Origin: Bordetella sp. LUAb4
Lineage (GTDB): Bacteria; Pseudomonadota; Gammaproteobacteria; Burkholderiales; Burkholderiaceae_B
Length of the DNA stretch: 64,000 bases
Assembly: GCF_021325795.1 (NCBI RefSeq)
Contig: NZ_JAHPZX010000004.1
Coordinates: 124,001 to 188,000, forward strand
Reading direction: 5' to 3'
Below, one piece after another: positions 51,071-59,581 of this stretch. The translations under genes were made by a program, and so were the position numbers. The notes beneath the pieces are model-generated. The model worked only from the letters and a program-made list of their open reading frames with translations. It was not told where the DNA came from and did no database searches. Position 1 is the first letter of the stretch; each line of letters opens with the position of its first letter.

Positions 51071-52134
51071 TCGCCACCCATTCCCGCGTTGTCTTGCAGC
51101 GCACGATGAAACGCTGGGCGTCCTGGGCAGCCATCGCCGCGCTGTCCTTGCTGACCGCGTGCGCAAGCGCTCCGTCGCGATCGCCATCTTCATCGGATCC
51201 GCAAAGCTCGCTGATACCTGCCGCCACCCTGCAATCGTGGAATGACGGACCATCCCGCCGCGCGATCATTGAATTCGTGCGCGCGGTCACCCAGCCAGGC
51301 AGCCCCGACTTCGTCGCGGTGGACGAGCGCATCGCCGTGTTCGACAACGATGGCACGCTATGGAGCGAGCAACCGCTTTATTTCCAGGTGCTGTTCGCGC
51401 TCGATCAGGTCCGCGCGATGGCGCCCGCGCATCCGGAGTGGAAGACCAAACCGCCTTTCCAGGCAGTACTGCGCAACGATCAAAAAGCGCTGGCCAAGCT
51501 CACCATCCGGGACCTGATGCAGATCATCGCCGCCACCCAGACCGGCATGGACAGCGAGCAATACACCCGCCAGGTGAAGGACTGGATGGCCACCGCGCGC
51601 CATCCACGTTTTCAGGTGCCTTATCGCAGCATGACCTTTACTCCCATGCGCGAACTGCTCGACTACCTGCGCGCGCACGACTTCAAGACCTACATCGTGT
51701 CCGGCGGCGACGTTGCGTTCATGCGAGCGTGGGCGCAGCAAGCGTACGGCATCCCGCCGGAGCAGGTCATCGGCAGCAGCTTCGTCGTCACCTATGAAAC
51801 GCGCGATGGCAAACCCCGCCTGATGCGTCAACCCAAGCTCGAATTCAACGACGACGGACCAGGCAAGCCTGTCGCCATCCAGCACTTCATCGGCCGCCGT
51901 CCCATCTTCGCCTTCGGCAATTCAGACGGAGACCTGCAGATGCTGCAGTGGACCGCTGCCGGGGAAGGCCGGCGCTTTGCCGGCCTGGTCCACCACACCG
52001 ACGCAACGCGCGAATGGGCCTACGACCGGCAATCGAAAATCGGACGCCTCGACAAAGCCCTGGACGAGGCGCGTCGCCAGGGTTGGACGATCGTCGACAT
52101 GGAAAAAGAGTGGTCGCGTGTGTACGGGTTTTAG
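51067..52134 (+). CDS. HAD-superfamily phosphatase lipoprotein
   Basis: 355 residues with a signal and lipobox (ALSLLTAC, Cys near 35), anchoring it to an envelope membrane. The HAD motifs are VFDNDGTLW (nucleophile and acid Asp), IVSGGD, a later Lys region and FGNSDGDLQML. Relatives are called phosphoserine-phosphatase-like. It overlaps batD by ATGA and precedes the sulfatase by 72 bases, suggesting a role in substrate or product dephosphorylation beside desulfation; an ATG at 51106 is a possible shorter start. Confidence 0.85.
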   Translation: MIATHSRVVLQRTMKRWASWAAIAALSLLTACASAPSRSPSSSDPQSSLIPAATLQSWNDGPSRRAIIEFVRAVTQPGSPDFVAVDERIAVFDNDGTLWSEQPLYFQVLFALDQVRAMAPAHPEWKTKPPFQAVLRNDQKALAKLTIRDLMQIIAATQTGMDSEQYTRQVKDWMATARHPRFQVPYRSMTFTPMRELLDYLRAHDFKTYIVSGGDVAFMRAWAQQAYGIPPEQVIGSSFVVTYETRDGKPRLMRQPKLEFNDDGPGKPVAIQHFIGRRPIFAFGNSDGDLQMLQWTAAGEGRRFAGLVHHTDATREWAYDRQSKIGRLDKALDEARRQGWTIVDMEKEWSRVYGF

Positions 52135-52206
52135 GGGCAGGCGGTATCGAGTTCAGAAGCAGGTGGCAGCGACCTAGACGCCCATACCTGGGCAAGGAGA
52201 GCAGTG

Positions 52207-53868
52207 ATGAAAGCAAGACGATGGCTAGGTGCGGCGTTGTTCGCCGCGAGCGGGCTTGCGGTGCAGGCAGGCGTATGCGCGCAGGCCCAGGTCGGTCAGG
52301 CTCAAGGCAGTCAAACCCAAAGCAACCAAACCGAGGTGTCCGGCAAGAAGCCGAACATCCTGGTGATTTTCGGCGACGATATCGGCCAGGCGAACATCAG
52401 CGCCTACACCATGGGTGTGGTGGGCTACCGCACGCCCAATATCGACCGGATCGCCAAGGAAGGCACGATATTCACCGACTACTATGCGGAGAACAGTTGC
52501 ACGGCGGGGCGTTCCAGCTTCATCACCGGGCAATCGCCGATGCGCACCGGGCTTTCCAAGGTGGGCATTCCCGGCGCCACGGTAGGTTTGCAGGATCGGG
52601 ATATCACCATCGCGCAGGCGCTCAAAGGTGAGGGTTATGCCACCGCTCAATTCGGCAAGAATCACCTGGGCGACCGTGACGAGTACCTGCCGACCAAGCA
52701 TGGCTTCGATGAATTCTTCGGCAATCTCTATCATCTGAATGCCGAGGAAGAGCCCGAGCGGCCATTCTTTCCCAAGAATCCCGCCGATCCTGTCGTCAAG
52801 GCGTATATGCCCCGCGGTGTGATCAGGGCTACCGCTGACGGGAAGGTCGAGGACACGGGCGCTCTGACCAGCAAGCGCATGGAAACCATCGACGATGAAA
52901 CCGTGGGCGCCGCGCTGGATTACCTGGACAAGCACGGCAAGAGCGACAAACCCTTCTTCGTGTGGATGAACACCACGCGGATGCACGTCTACACGCACGT
53001 CAGGCCGGAATATCGAGGTAAGAGCGGCATGCCTGGCAACGAGTACGCGGATGGCATGTGGGAACACGACCAGGATGTTGGAAAACTGCTGAAGAAACTC
53101 GATGACCTGGGCATCGCCGACAACACCATCGTTATCTACACCACGGATAACGGCCCCAATCAGTTCACCTGGCCCGACGCGGCAACGACGCCTTTCCGAA
53201 ACGAGAAAGACTCCAATTGGGAAGGTGCATTCCGGGTGCCGGCCATGATTCGCTGGCCGGGGCATATTCCTGCGGGGGCAGTAAAGAACGGGATGGTTTC
53301 CGGGATGGACTGGTTCCCGACGCTGCTCGCGGCGACGGGCAACTCGACCGTCAAGGATAGGCTGCTCAAGGGGTGGACGCCAGCGGGTGCTGGTCAAAGC
53401 TACAAAGTCCACCTCGACGGCTATAACCAGCTGGACTATCTGACGGGCAAGAGCGACAAGAGCGCCCGCGATGAGTTCTTTTATTTCAACGATGATGGCT
53501 TGCTGGTCGCGATGCGGTTTGAGGATTTCAAGGCCGTTTTTTGCGAGCAGAAGGCGCCTGGGGGATTCGCGGTGTGGCAGGAACCGTTCGTCTGCCTGCG
53601 GGTGCCGAAAGTCTTCAACCTGAGAATGGATCCCTACGAACGCGCGGACATCGTTTCGGATCAATATAACGACTGGCTGGCCAAGAACGCCTACCTGGCC
53701 TTCATTGGCACAGCCAAGGCGACCGAGTTCCTGGAAACCTTCAAAACCTATCCGCCCTCCCAGCGACCCGCCACGTTCAGCACCGATCAGGCGCAAGAAG
53801 AGTTGAACAAGTTCCTGGAAAAGTACTACGCGGAAAAGTCCAAGCAGTTGGGTTCGCCCGGGGGCTGA
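52207..53868 (+). CDS. Exported arylsulfatase-family enzyme (CTAGR type)
   Basis: Hydrolyses a sulfate ester; 553 residues. A Sec signal (WLGAALFAASGLAVQAGVCAQA) and Gln-rich linker precede the alkaline-phosphatase-like sulfatase domain: KPNILVIFGDDIG (metal Asp pair), the formylglycine motif Cys98-TAGR, GKNHLGDRDEYLPTKHGFDEFFGNLYH, TTDNG and the C-terminal PYERADIVS region. The signature has Ala where CxPxR enzymes have Pro. Cys98 requires an FGE, which the operon supplies at 42910. AAGGAG seven bases before ATG 52207 decides the start. Substrate unknown. Confidence 0.93.
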   Translation: MKARRWLGAALFAASGLAVQAGVCAQAQVGQAQGSQTQSNQTEVSGKKPNILVIFGDDIGQANISAYTMGVVGYRTPNIDRIAKEGTIFTDYYAENSCTAGRSSFITGQSPMRTGLSKVGIPGATVGLQDRDITIAQALKGEGYATAQFGKNHLGDRDEYLPTKHGFDEFFGNLYHLNAEEEPERPFFPKNPADPVVKAYMPRGVIRATADGKVEDTGALTSKRMETIDDETVGAALDYLDKHGKSDKPFFVWMNTTRMHVYTHVRPEYRGKSGMPGNEYADGMWEHDQDVGKLLKKLDDLGIADNTIVIYTTDNGPNQFTWPDAATTPFRNEKDSNWEGAFRVPAMIRWPGHIPAGAVKNGMVSGMDWFPTLLAATGNSTVKDRLLKGWTPAGAGQSYKVHLDGYNQLDYLTGKSDKSARDEFFYFNDDGLLVAMRFEDFKAVFCEQKAPGGFAVWQEPFVCLRVPKVFNLRMDPYERADIVSDQYNDWLAKNAYLAFIGTAKATEFLETFKTYPPSQRPATFSTDQAQEELNKFLEKYYAEKSKQLGSPGG

Positions 53869-53954
53869 TCACGTTCGATCGACATCCAGTCAACATCCAT
53901 TCTGGGTTTGAGCGGCGTCTGATCCGCGTTTGATCGGCGGATCAGGCGGCAGGC

Positions 53955-53985
53955 CGGCGAGCAGCAAGGCCGGCCTTGCTCGCCG
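53955..53985 (+). terminator. Strong hairpin after the sulfatase gene
   Basis: CGGCGA and GCAAGG pair with CCTTGC and TCGCCG around a CCGG loop, with one 3-base bulge: twelve base pairs in all. It lies 86 bases after the sulfatase stop. No T-run follows, so it may attenuate rather than end transcription into the next gene. Confidence 0.5.
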
Positions 53986-54011
53986 CATGCGCCATTCTTT
54001 AAGGGTCATCC

Positions 54012-56552
54012 ATGACGACATCGATGCGCGCGTTGCCGACGGTTGCCGGAACGCGTGTTCCGACTGCTTCCACGGGCTCGGGTTTGTTCGGACCGGCGCT
54101 TCTACTGGCGCTCTCAGGCGGTGCCGCGTTGATGTTCCAAGTGCTCTGGATCAAGCAACTGACCTTGATCGTCGGGGTCGAAGTTCACGCGATCGCCTTG
54201 GCGGTCGGCGCTTTTTTTGTCGGCCTGGCGGCGGGAAGCGCCTGGTTGGGCCGCCAGGCCGACCGTGCCGAGCGGCCGTTACGGCTCTACGCATTCATTG
54301 AAGTGGGCATTGCCGTGCTCGCCATCATCGTCACCTTGGCCTTGGCCCATGGGGCGGCGCTATTCGCGCAAGTGGAACAGTACGCCGCGCCGCTGGCGTG
54401 GTTGGCCATTGTGGTCGTGGTGGGCGTGGCGCCTTTCCTGATGGGTGGCACCTTGCCCGTGGTGTTGCGGGCTACTGGCGCAGGCCGGGTGGGCAAGGCG
54501 GGTGCAACGCTATATGCCGCGAATACCGGCGGCGCGATCGTCGGTGCGCTATTGCCTGCGTTTCTTCTGATTCCGGCCATGGGCGTACAAAGAACCGCGT
54601 GGGTGGCTGCCGGTCTGAACCTGGCGGCCGCGCTGGGTGCCTGGATGTTGGACAGGCACTGGCCTGCCGATGACCCGGCCGCCGGCTCCCGGGCCGACAT
54701 GCGTGCCGTGCAACAGGGCGAGGCCGCGGCGCCGTCCGCCAGGCTGGCCGTTCTCTTGTATGGCTGCGCGGGGGGCATCGCCATGGGCTACGAGGTGCTG
54801 TGGTCGCAAATGGTGGTGCCTTTCATGAGTACGCGCGCGTTCGCGTTTTCCATCGTTCTGGCGGTCTATCTCGCGGGGCTGGCCATCGGGTCGGCTTTTT
54901 ATGCGCGCTGGGAGACGCGCGATCCATGGCGCCTGTTCGGGCTGTTGATTGCTGGAGCGGGCGTTGTCGCGTTGCTGGAGGCGGCATTATTGGGGCGCTG
55001 GCTGATCAGCGTCCAGACCATGGCGGAAAGTGCCGTCGTCGCTTGGACCGGCAGCGGCCTGGCCGGGATGAGCGCGCGCTTTCTGGTCGCCGCGGCGGCG
55101 GTGGTGCTGCTGCCCACGATACTGCTGGGCGCGGCGTTTCCCGCCGTCCTGCGTATCGTGGTACCCGCCGACCGGCGTGGGCGGGGGGCTGGCTTGGTGC
55201 TATGCGCGAACACCCTGGGTGGCATCGCGGGAACCGGACTCACCGCTTTTGTGGTCTTGCCCTTGCTGGGGGCCGTGCGCGGCCTGGCGCTGTTGGCACT
55301 ACTGGCATGCGCTGTCGGCATCATCGCAGTCTGGAATGCGCGCCGCGCGGCGACAGTAACGCGGGGATTCGTCCTGGGGCTGACCATGGTGGCACTGGTG
55401 GTGGGAATGTACCTGCCCTCTGATCATCTGGCCCGTCTGTTGCCGGGCGCCCAAGGCGCCAACCTGGCGTACTACGAGGAAAACCGCGGCGGCACCGTGG
55501 CGGTGGTCGAACGGGGAGAGGGCGAGCGCCGTTTTCGCCGCCTCTACATTCAGGGCGTGTCGAATTCCGGCGACGCCATGCCTTCTTTACGCTACATGCG
55601 ATTGCAGGCATTGCTGCCGCTGCTCGTGCATGCTGGCGAACCCCGCTCGGCATTGGTCATCGGATATGGAACCGGCATCACGGCCGGGGCGTTGTCGCGC
55701 TATCCGGGGCTGGACAGACGCGTGGTCGCCGAACTATTACCTGCCGTGCTGCACGCCGGGCCGCTCTTCGCGGGGACCTATGACGCCGCTACGGATCCAG
55801 GATTGGATCGGCGCTTGCGCGACGGCAGGCGCGAACTTCTTGCGAGCGCCGCACGGTATGACCTCATCACGCTGGAACCGCCGCCGCCCTCCGCGGCCGG
55901 TGTCGTGAATCTTTACTCGCGCGACTTTTACCAGCTCGCCGCCGCGCGCCTGCAGCCGCAAGGTATCGTCGCGCAATGGTTGCCGCTGCCGACGCAAAAC
56001 ATCGAAGATACGCGGGCCTTGGTGGCCAGTTTCGTCGCCGTTTTCCCCAATGCCAGCCTTTGGACCACCGAGCTGCACGAAATGCTGCTGGTGGGTTCGA
56101 TGCAGCCCATGCCTTTGGACGCTGACCGAGTAGCGGCACGTTTCAGCATCCCGACGGTGCGCGCCGCGCTGGCCGAGGTCGGTGTAATGTCGCCCGCCGC
56201 ATTGCTGGCGACCTGGGTCACTGACCGGACCGGCCTGCTTCGGTTTGCCGGGGCCACGCCCCCGGTGACGGACGACCACCCCGCCATCGAATACGCAACG
56301 TGGGTGCGGCCGCGTGAACTTACGCTCACGCTACCCGCGTTGATGGCGTTACGCGGCGACCCCCCCATCGAGGCCGGGGCTGCGACATCGTTGCCAGCGA
56401 TCGCCCAGGAGCGAAGGGCTTTGGATCTGTTCTACGACAGTGCCCTGGCGGCTTATGCCGGCGACCGTAGCGTATGGACCAGGAACGCGCCGGCGCTGGC
56501 GCGTCTGGCGCGTGATAACCCGTATCTGCGTTGGTTCATGGGCGGTGGTTAG
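54012..56552 (+). CDS. Spermidine-synthase-like multi-pass membrane protein
   Basis: 846 residues. The first half has about twelve or more membrane helices with repeated LWSQMVVP/LWIKQLTLI segments and FLMGGTLPVVLRA, typical of the fused MFS/spermidine synthase-like family. The second half has a Rossmann methyltransferase-like domain (ALVIGYGTGITAGALS, YDLITLEPPPPSAAGVVNLYSRDFYQLAAARLQPQGIVAQWLPL). Polyamine synthesis is not proven for such fusions. The gene starts 143 bases after the sulfatase, behind a hairpin, and may belong to the same system. Confidence 0.85.
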   Translation: MTTSMRALPTVAGTRVPTASTGSGLFGPALLLALSGGAALMFQVLWIKQLTLIVGVEVHAIALAVGAFFVGLAAGSAWLGRQADRAERPLRLYAFIEVGIAVLAIIVTLALAHGAALFAQVEQYAAPLAWLAIVVVVGVAPFLMGGTLPVVLRATGAGRVGKAGATLYAANTGGAIVGALLPAFLLIPAMGVQRTAWVAAGLNLAAALGAWMLDRHWPADDPAAGSRADMRAVQQGEAAAPSARLAVLLYGCAGGIAMGYEVLWSQMVVPFMSTRAFAFSIVLAVYLAGLAIGSAFYARWETRDPWRLFGLLIAGAGVVALLEAALLGRWLISVQTMAESAVVAWTGSGLAGMSARFLVAAAAVVLLPTILLGAAFPAVLRIVVPADRRGRGAGLVLCANTLGGIAGTGLTAFVVLPLLGAVRGLALLALLACAVGIIAVWNARRAATVTRGFVLGLTMVALVVGMYLPSDHLARLLPGAQGANLAYYEENRGGTVAVVERGEGERRFRRLYIQGVSNSGDAMPSLRYMRLQALLPLLVHAGEPRSALVIGYGTGITAGALSRYPGLDRRVVAELLPAVLHAGPLFAGTYDAATDPGLDRRLRDGRRELLASAARYDLITLEPPPPSAAGVVNLYSRDFYQLAAARLQPQGIVAQWLPLPTQNIEDTRALVASFVAVFPNASLWTTELHEMLLVGSMQPMPLDADRVAARFSIPTVRAALAEVGVMSPAALLATWVTDRTGLLRFAGATPPVTDDHPAIEYATWVRPRELTLTLPALMALRGDPPIEAGAATSLPAIAQERRALDLFYDSALAAYAGDRSVWTRNAPALARLARDNPYLRWFMGGG

Positions 56553-56561
56553 GAGAGGTCG

Positions 56562-56771
56562 ATGGATTATTCTCTTTCCCTTGCCGGGATGGCGTTGGGA
56601 TTCTTCCTGCTCCTGCTGGGTGCGATGCGGCTAGGCAGGCGTATAAGTCACCGGCGTGATGAAAGAAGTGGCGCGGGCGTCACGGCGGTCGAAGGCGCGG
56701 TCTTCGCGTTCTTCGAGAATGACAGGAACTGGAGACGCGATCCGCGTCAGAGTCGGGCGGAGTGCGGATAA
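56562..56771 (+). pseudogene. Truncated DUF4239 (bestrophin-like) remnant
   Basis: A 69-codon frame with a good ribosome site (AGGAGAGG). Residues 1-50 (MDYSLSLAGMALGFFLLLLGAMRLGRR then GAGVTAVEGAVFAFF) match the N-terminus of DUF4239/bestrophin-like membrane proteins, normally about 250 residues. After VEGAVFAFF the conserved second part is gone and unrelated ENDRNWRRDP residues follow until a stop just before the GntR promoter. I infer a 3' deletion; a genuine short membrane peptide is less likely. Confidence 0.6.
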
Positions 56772-56814
56772 AGCGAAAAGCGTCCCATCCCCTGGGATTT
56801 GCGCCCTGATTTTA

Positions 56815-56832
56815 TGTATGCAAAAATATACA
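56815..56832. promoter_or_regulatory. Candidate GntR operator (TGTAT...ATACA)
   Basis: TGTATGCAAAAATATACA is an AT-rich dyad 20 bases upstream of the GntR start at 56853, overlapping where a promoter -10 could lie. FCD-type GntR operators commonly have TGTATACA-like half-sites. Probable autoregulation. Confidence 0.5.
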
Positions 56833-56852
56833 AAAATCAGGACGAGACAGAT

Positions 56853-57485
56853 ATGCCCATCACCAAGGCGAATTCGCAGTCGCATGCCGCCTACAACGAA
56901 ATCAAGCGTCGCATCCTGGCGGGACTGTTCGGTCCTGACGCGCGCCTGCGCGAGATCGAGGTGGCCAATCTTCTGGAAATGGGTCGCACACCCGTGCGCG
57001 AAGCCCTCAAGCGCATTCAGGACGAGGGCCTGATCACGCATGAGCCGGGCCGCGGCATGGTCGTCACGACCATGGACCAGCAGGAGGTCGGCGAGCTCTA
57101 CGCCATGCGCCGGGTGCTGGAAGGCAGTGCGGCGGAACTGGCCGCCCGGCATGCGTCCGATGCGGAAATCGACAATATGCAGGCCATCCTGGACGATGGC
57201 GACGGCGGCGATCCGGTCGCCCATAACCTGCGTTTCCATCAGGCCGTGTACAGCGCCGCGCACAACCGCTATCTGATCCGGTCGCTGCATTCGCTCACCG
57301 AGACCACCTATCTGTTGGGACGCAGCACGCTGAGTACGCCGGCACGCGCGGCCAAATCCGATACCGAACATAACGCCATCGTTGCGGCCATTCGTGCGCG
57401 CGATCCCCGCGCCGCGCAAGAAGCCGCGCAACACCATATTCATCAGGCCCTGCTGGAACGTTTGAAGATGCTGCGCCAGGGATGA
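56853..57485 (+). CDS. GntR-family (FCD) transcriptional regulator
   Basis: 210 residues: winged helix (AAYNEIKRRILAGLFGPDARLREIEVANLLEMGRTPVREALKRIQDEGLI) and FCD domain with LRFHQAVYSAAHNRYL and a late EHNAIVAAIRARDPRAAQEAAQHHI ligand-His region. ATG 56853 gives the standard N-terminus. First gene of the plus-strand cluster with Bug receptors and catabolic enzymes, 27 bases ahead of the first receptor, so it likely controls that operon. Confidence 0.91.
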   Translation: MPITKANSQSHAAYNEIKRRILAGLFGPDARLREIEVANLLEMGRTPVREALKRIQDEGLITHEPGRGMVVTTMDQQEVGELYAMRRVLEGSAAELAARHASDAEIDNMQAILDDGDGGDPVAHNLRFHQAVYSAAHNRYLIRSLHSLTETTYLLGRSTLSTPARAAKSDTEHNAIVAAIRARDPRAAQEAAQHHIHQALLERLKMLRQG

Positions 57486-57512
57486 GCGCGGAATAATACG
57501 GAGACACGCATC

Positions 57513-58505
57513 ATGTGGAAACCCAACCTGTCGCGCCGGCACTCGCTGGCTGCATTGGCCCTGTCCATCCCGCTGCTGGCCGCGCTGGCGCCCGCGCAGG
57601 CGGCCGACGACTATCCCAGCCATCCGATTACCCTGGTCGTGCCCTTCGCCGCCGGCGGCGGCACCGACAGCATCGCCCGTGACCTGGCCCGCACCCTGGC
57701 TGACCGCCTGGGCCGCTCGGTGGTGGTGGAGAACCGCGGTGGCGGCGGTGGCGCCATCGGTGCCGGCATGGTTGCCAATGCGCGCCCTGATGGCTATACG
57801 CTGCTGTTCGCCACGTCGACCTTCGTGACCAATGCGGCGGCTGGCGCGGCCACCAATTACGACGTGCAGAAATCCTTCGCGCCCATCGCGCTGTTGGGTC
57901 GGGGTCCTTTGCTCGTTGTCACGGCCAAGAACCTGAATCTGAAAAGCATCGCCGACTTGCGCCAGCTGGCCGCTAAAACGGATGCCAACCTGAATTTCTG
58001 CTCGGCGGGCAATGGCAGCATCAACCATCTGTCGGGCGAGTTGTTCAAGCAGAAGACCGACGCGCAGATGACCCACGTGCCCTACAAGGGCAGCGGCCCG
58101 GCCACTGTCGACCTGCTGGCCGGCCGTGTGCAGGTGTTCTTCGCCACGGTGCCGACCATCCTGCCGCAGGTCAAGGATCATCGCGTGGACCTGCTGGCGG
58201 TGACCAGCAAGACGCGTTCGCCGCTGTTCCCGGATGTGCCCACGGTGGAAGAGGCCGGCGTGCCCGACTTCGATATCTCCACCTGGTGGGCCGTGTTGGC
58301 GCCGGCGGGTACGCCGCAGGCCATCATCGACAAGCTCAACAAGGACGTGAATGCGGCCGCCGCCGACAAGATCGTCGCCGAGCGCCTGACCAACGAAGGC
58401 GCGGAAGCCTTCAGCGGTCCGCCGGAAGCCTTGGCCAAGACCTTGGACAGCGAGTTGAAGCTGTGGCGCCAGGTGGTGCAGAAGTCCGGCATCAAGATGG
58501 ATTGA
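57513..58505 (+). CDS. Bug-type (TTT) solute receptor
   Basis: 330-residue periplasmic receptor of the tripartite tricarboxylate transporter (Bug/TctC) family. Sec signal (LAALALSIPLLAALAPAQA), then YPSHPITLVVPFAAGGGTDSIARDLA and VVVENRGGGGGAIGAGMVANARPDGYTLLF, the characteristic ligand-site region, and VPYKGSGPATVDLLAGRVQVFF. Family ligands are small carboxylates. No TctAB membrane genes are in view; such orphan receptors are common in Bordetella-type genomes. Confidence 0.92.
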   Translation: MWKPNLSRRHSLAALALSIPLLAALAPAQAADDYPSHPITLVVPFAAGGGTDSIARDLARTLADRLGRSVVVENRGGGGGAIGAGMVANARPDGYTLLFATSTFVTNAAAGAATNYDVQKSFAPIALLGRGPLLVVTAKNLNLKSIADLRQLAAKTDANLNFCSAGNGSINHLSGELFKQKTDAQMTHVPYKGSGPATVDLLAGRVQVFFATVPTILPQVKDHRVDLLAVTSKTRSPLFPDVPTVEEAGVPDFDISTWWAVLAPAGTPQAIIDKLNKDVNAAAADKIVAERLTNEGAEAFSGPPEALAKTLDSELKLWRQVVQKSGIKMD

Positions 58506-58546
58506 AGCACGAAGCAAGAAGCAGGCAAGAAGCGAGGAGACCCGAT

Positions 58547-59551
58547 ATGCAGCACCATCAAGACACCGGCCTGACCCGCCGGACTTTCATCAAGACCACG
58601 GCGGCCGGCTGCGCGCTGGCCCTGGGTGGGCGCGCCTGGGCGGCGCAGGACGCCTATCCCGGCAAGCCGATCACACTGGTCGTGCCCTATGCGCCAGGCG
58701 GGCAGGGCGATGTCTTCGCCCGCGTTCTGGCCGAACGCCTGGGTACGGAAAAGAAGTGGACCGTCATCGTCGAGAACCGCGCGGGTGCTTCCGGCGCGGT
58801 GGGATCGCGCGTGGTGCTGCGCGCCGCCGCCGATGGCTACACGCTGCTGCTGGGCCAGACCGGTGAGATCGCGGTCAACCAGTTCGCGTCCAAGACACTG
58901 GGCTACGATCCGCTGAAGGAATTCGAACCCATCATCCTGATCGGCGACTCGCCTCTGGTGCTTGCGGTACCGGAGAAGTCGCCGTATGCCGACCTGCAGG
59001 CCTTGATCACCGCCGCGCGCGCCAAGCCCGACGCGCTGGCCTACGCCTCGTCCGGCACGGCGACGCCCGGCCACCTGGCCGCCGCCGCGCTGGCGCTGGG
59101 CACCAAGACACGCATGGTGCACGCCCCTTACAAGGGCGCGGGCCAGGCGATGTCGGACCTGCTGGGCGGTCACGTCGACTTCTTTTTCTCCAGCGCGTCG
59201 GCGGTGATGCCGCATGTCAACGCCGGGCGCTTGCGTGCCCTGGCGGTGTCGTCGCGCGAACGCCTGAAGGTGCTGCCCAATGTGCCGACGGTGGCGGAAG
59301 TGGTGCTGCCGGATTTCCAGTTCAGTCTGTGGGGTGGCGTGTTCGCACCCGCGTCCACACCCAAGCCCGTGGTCGAACAAATCAACGCCGCCTTGAACGC
59401 CATCCTGGCCGAGCAATCGGTGAAGGCGCGTTTCGAAGCCGATGGTGCCGCGGTGCGTCCCAACACGGTGGCGGAGTTCGATCAGTTCGTACACAGCGAG
59501 GCGGCCAAGTACCAGAAGTTGGTGCAGGTCACGGGCATCCAGGTAGAGTAA
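58547..59551 (+). CDS. Bug-type (TTT) solute receptor with Tat-like signal
   Basis: 334-residue TctC-family receptor. The N-terminus has a twin-arginine motif, TRRTFIK, followed by AAGCALALGGRAWA, so export by Tat rather than Sec is likely. The ligand domain has YPGKPITLVVPYAPGGQGD, ENRAGASGAVGSRVVLRAAADGYTLLL and VHAPYKGAGQAMSDLLGGHVDFFF. ATG 58547 follows GAGGAG. It is a second, divergent receptor in the same operon, perhaps for a related ligand. Confidence 0.9.
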   Translation: MQHHQDTGLTRRTFIKTTAAGCALALGGRAWAAQDAYPGKPITLVVPYAPGGQGDVFARVLAERLGTEKKWTVIVENRAGASGAVGSRVVLRAAADGYTLLLGQTGEIAVNQFASKTLGYDPLKEFEPIILIGDSPLVLAVPEKSPYADLQALITAARAKPDALAYASSGTATPGHLAAAALALGTKTRMVHAPYKGAGQAMSDLLGGHVDFFFSSASAVMPHVNAGRLRALAVSSRERLKVLPNVPTVAEVVLPDFQFSLWGGVFAPASTPKPVVEQINAALNAILAEQSVKARFEADGAAVRPNTVAEFDQFVHSEAAKYQKLVQVTGIQVE

Positions 59552-59581
59552 AACCGTAATTCAACCGCGCAAGGATTCATC

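Noticed and set aside
54012-56552. Simple speE spermidine synthase
   Set aside because: Half of the protein is a multi-pass membrane domain and no speD is nearby; polyamine synthesis is not established for this fusion family.
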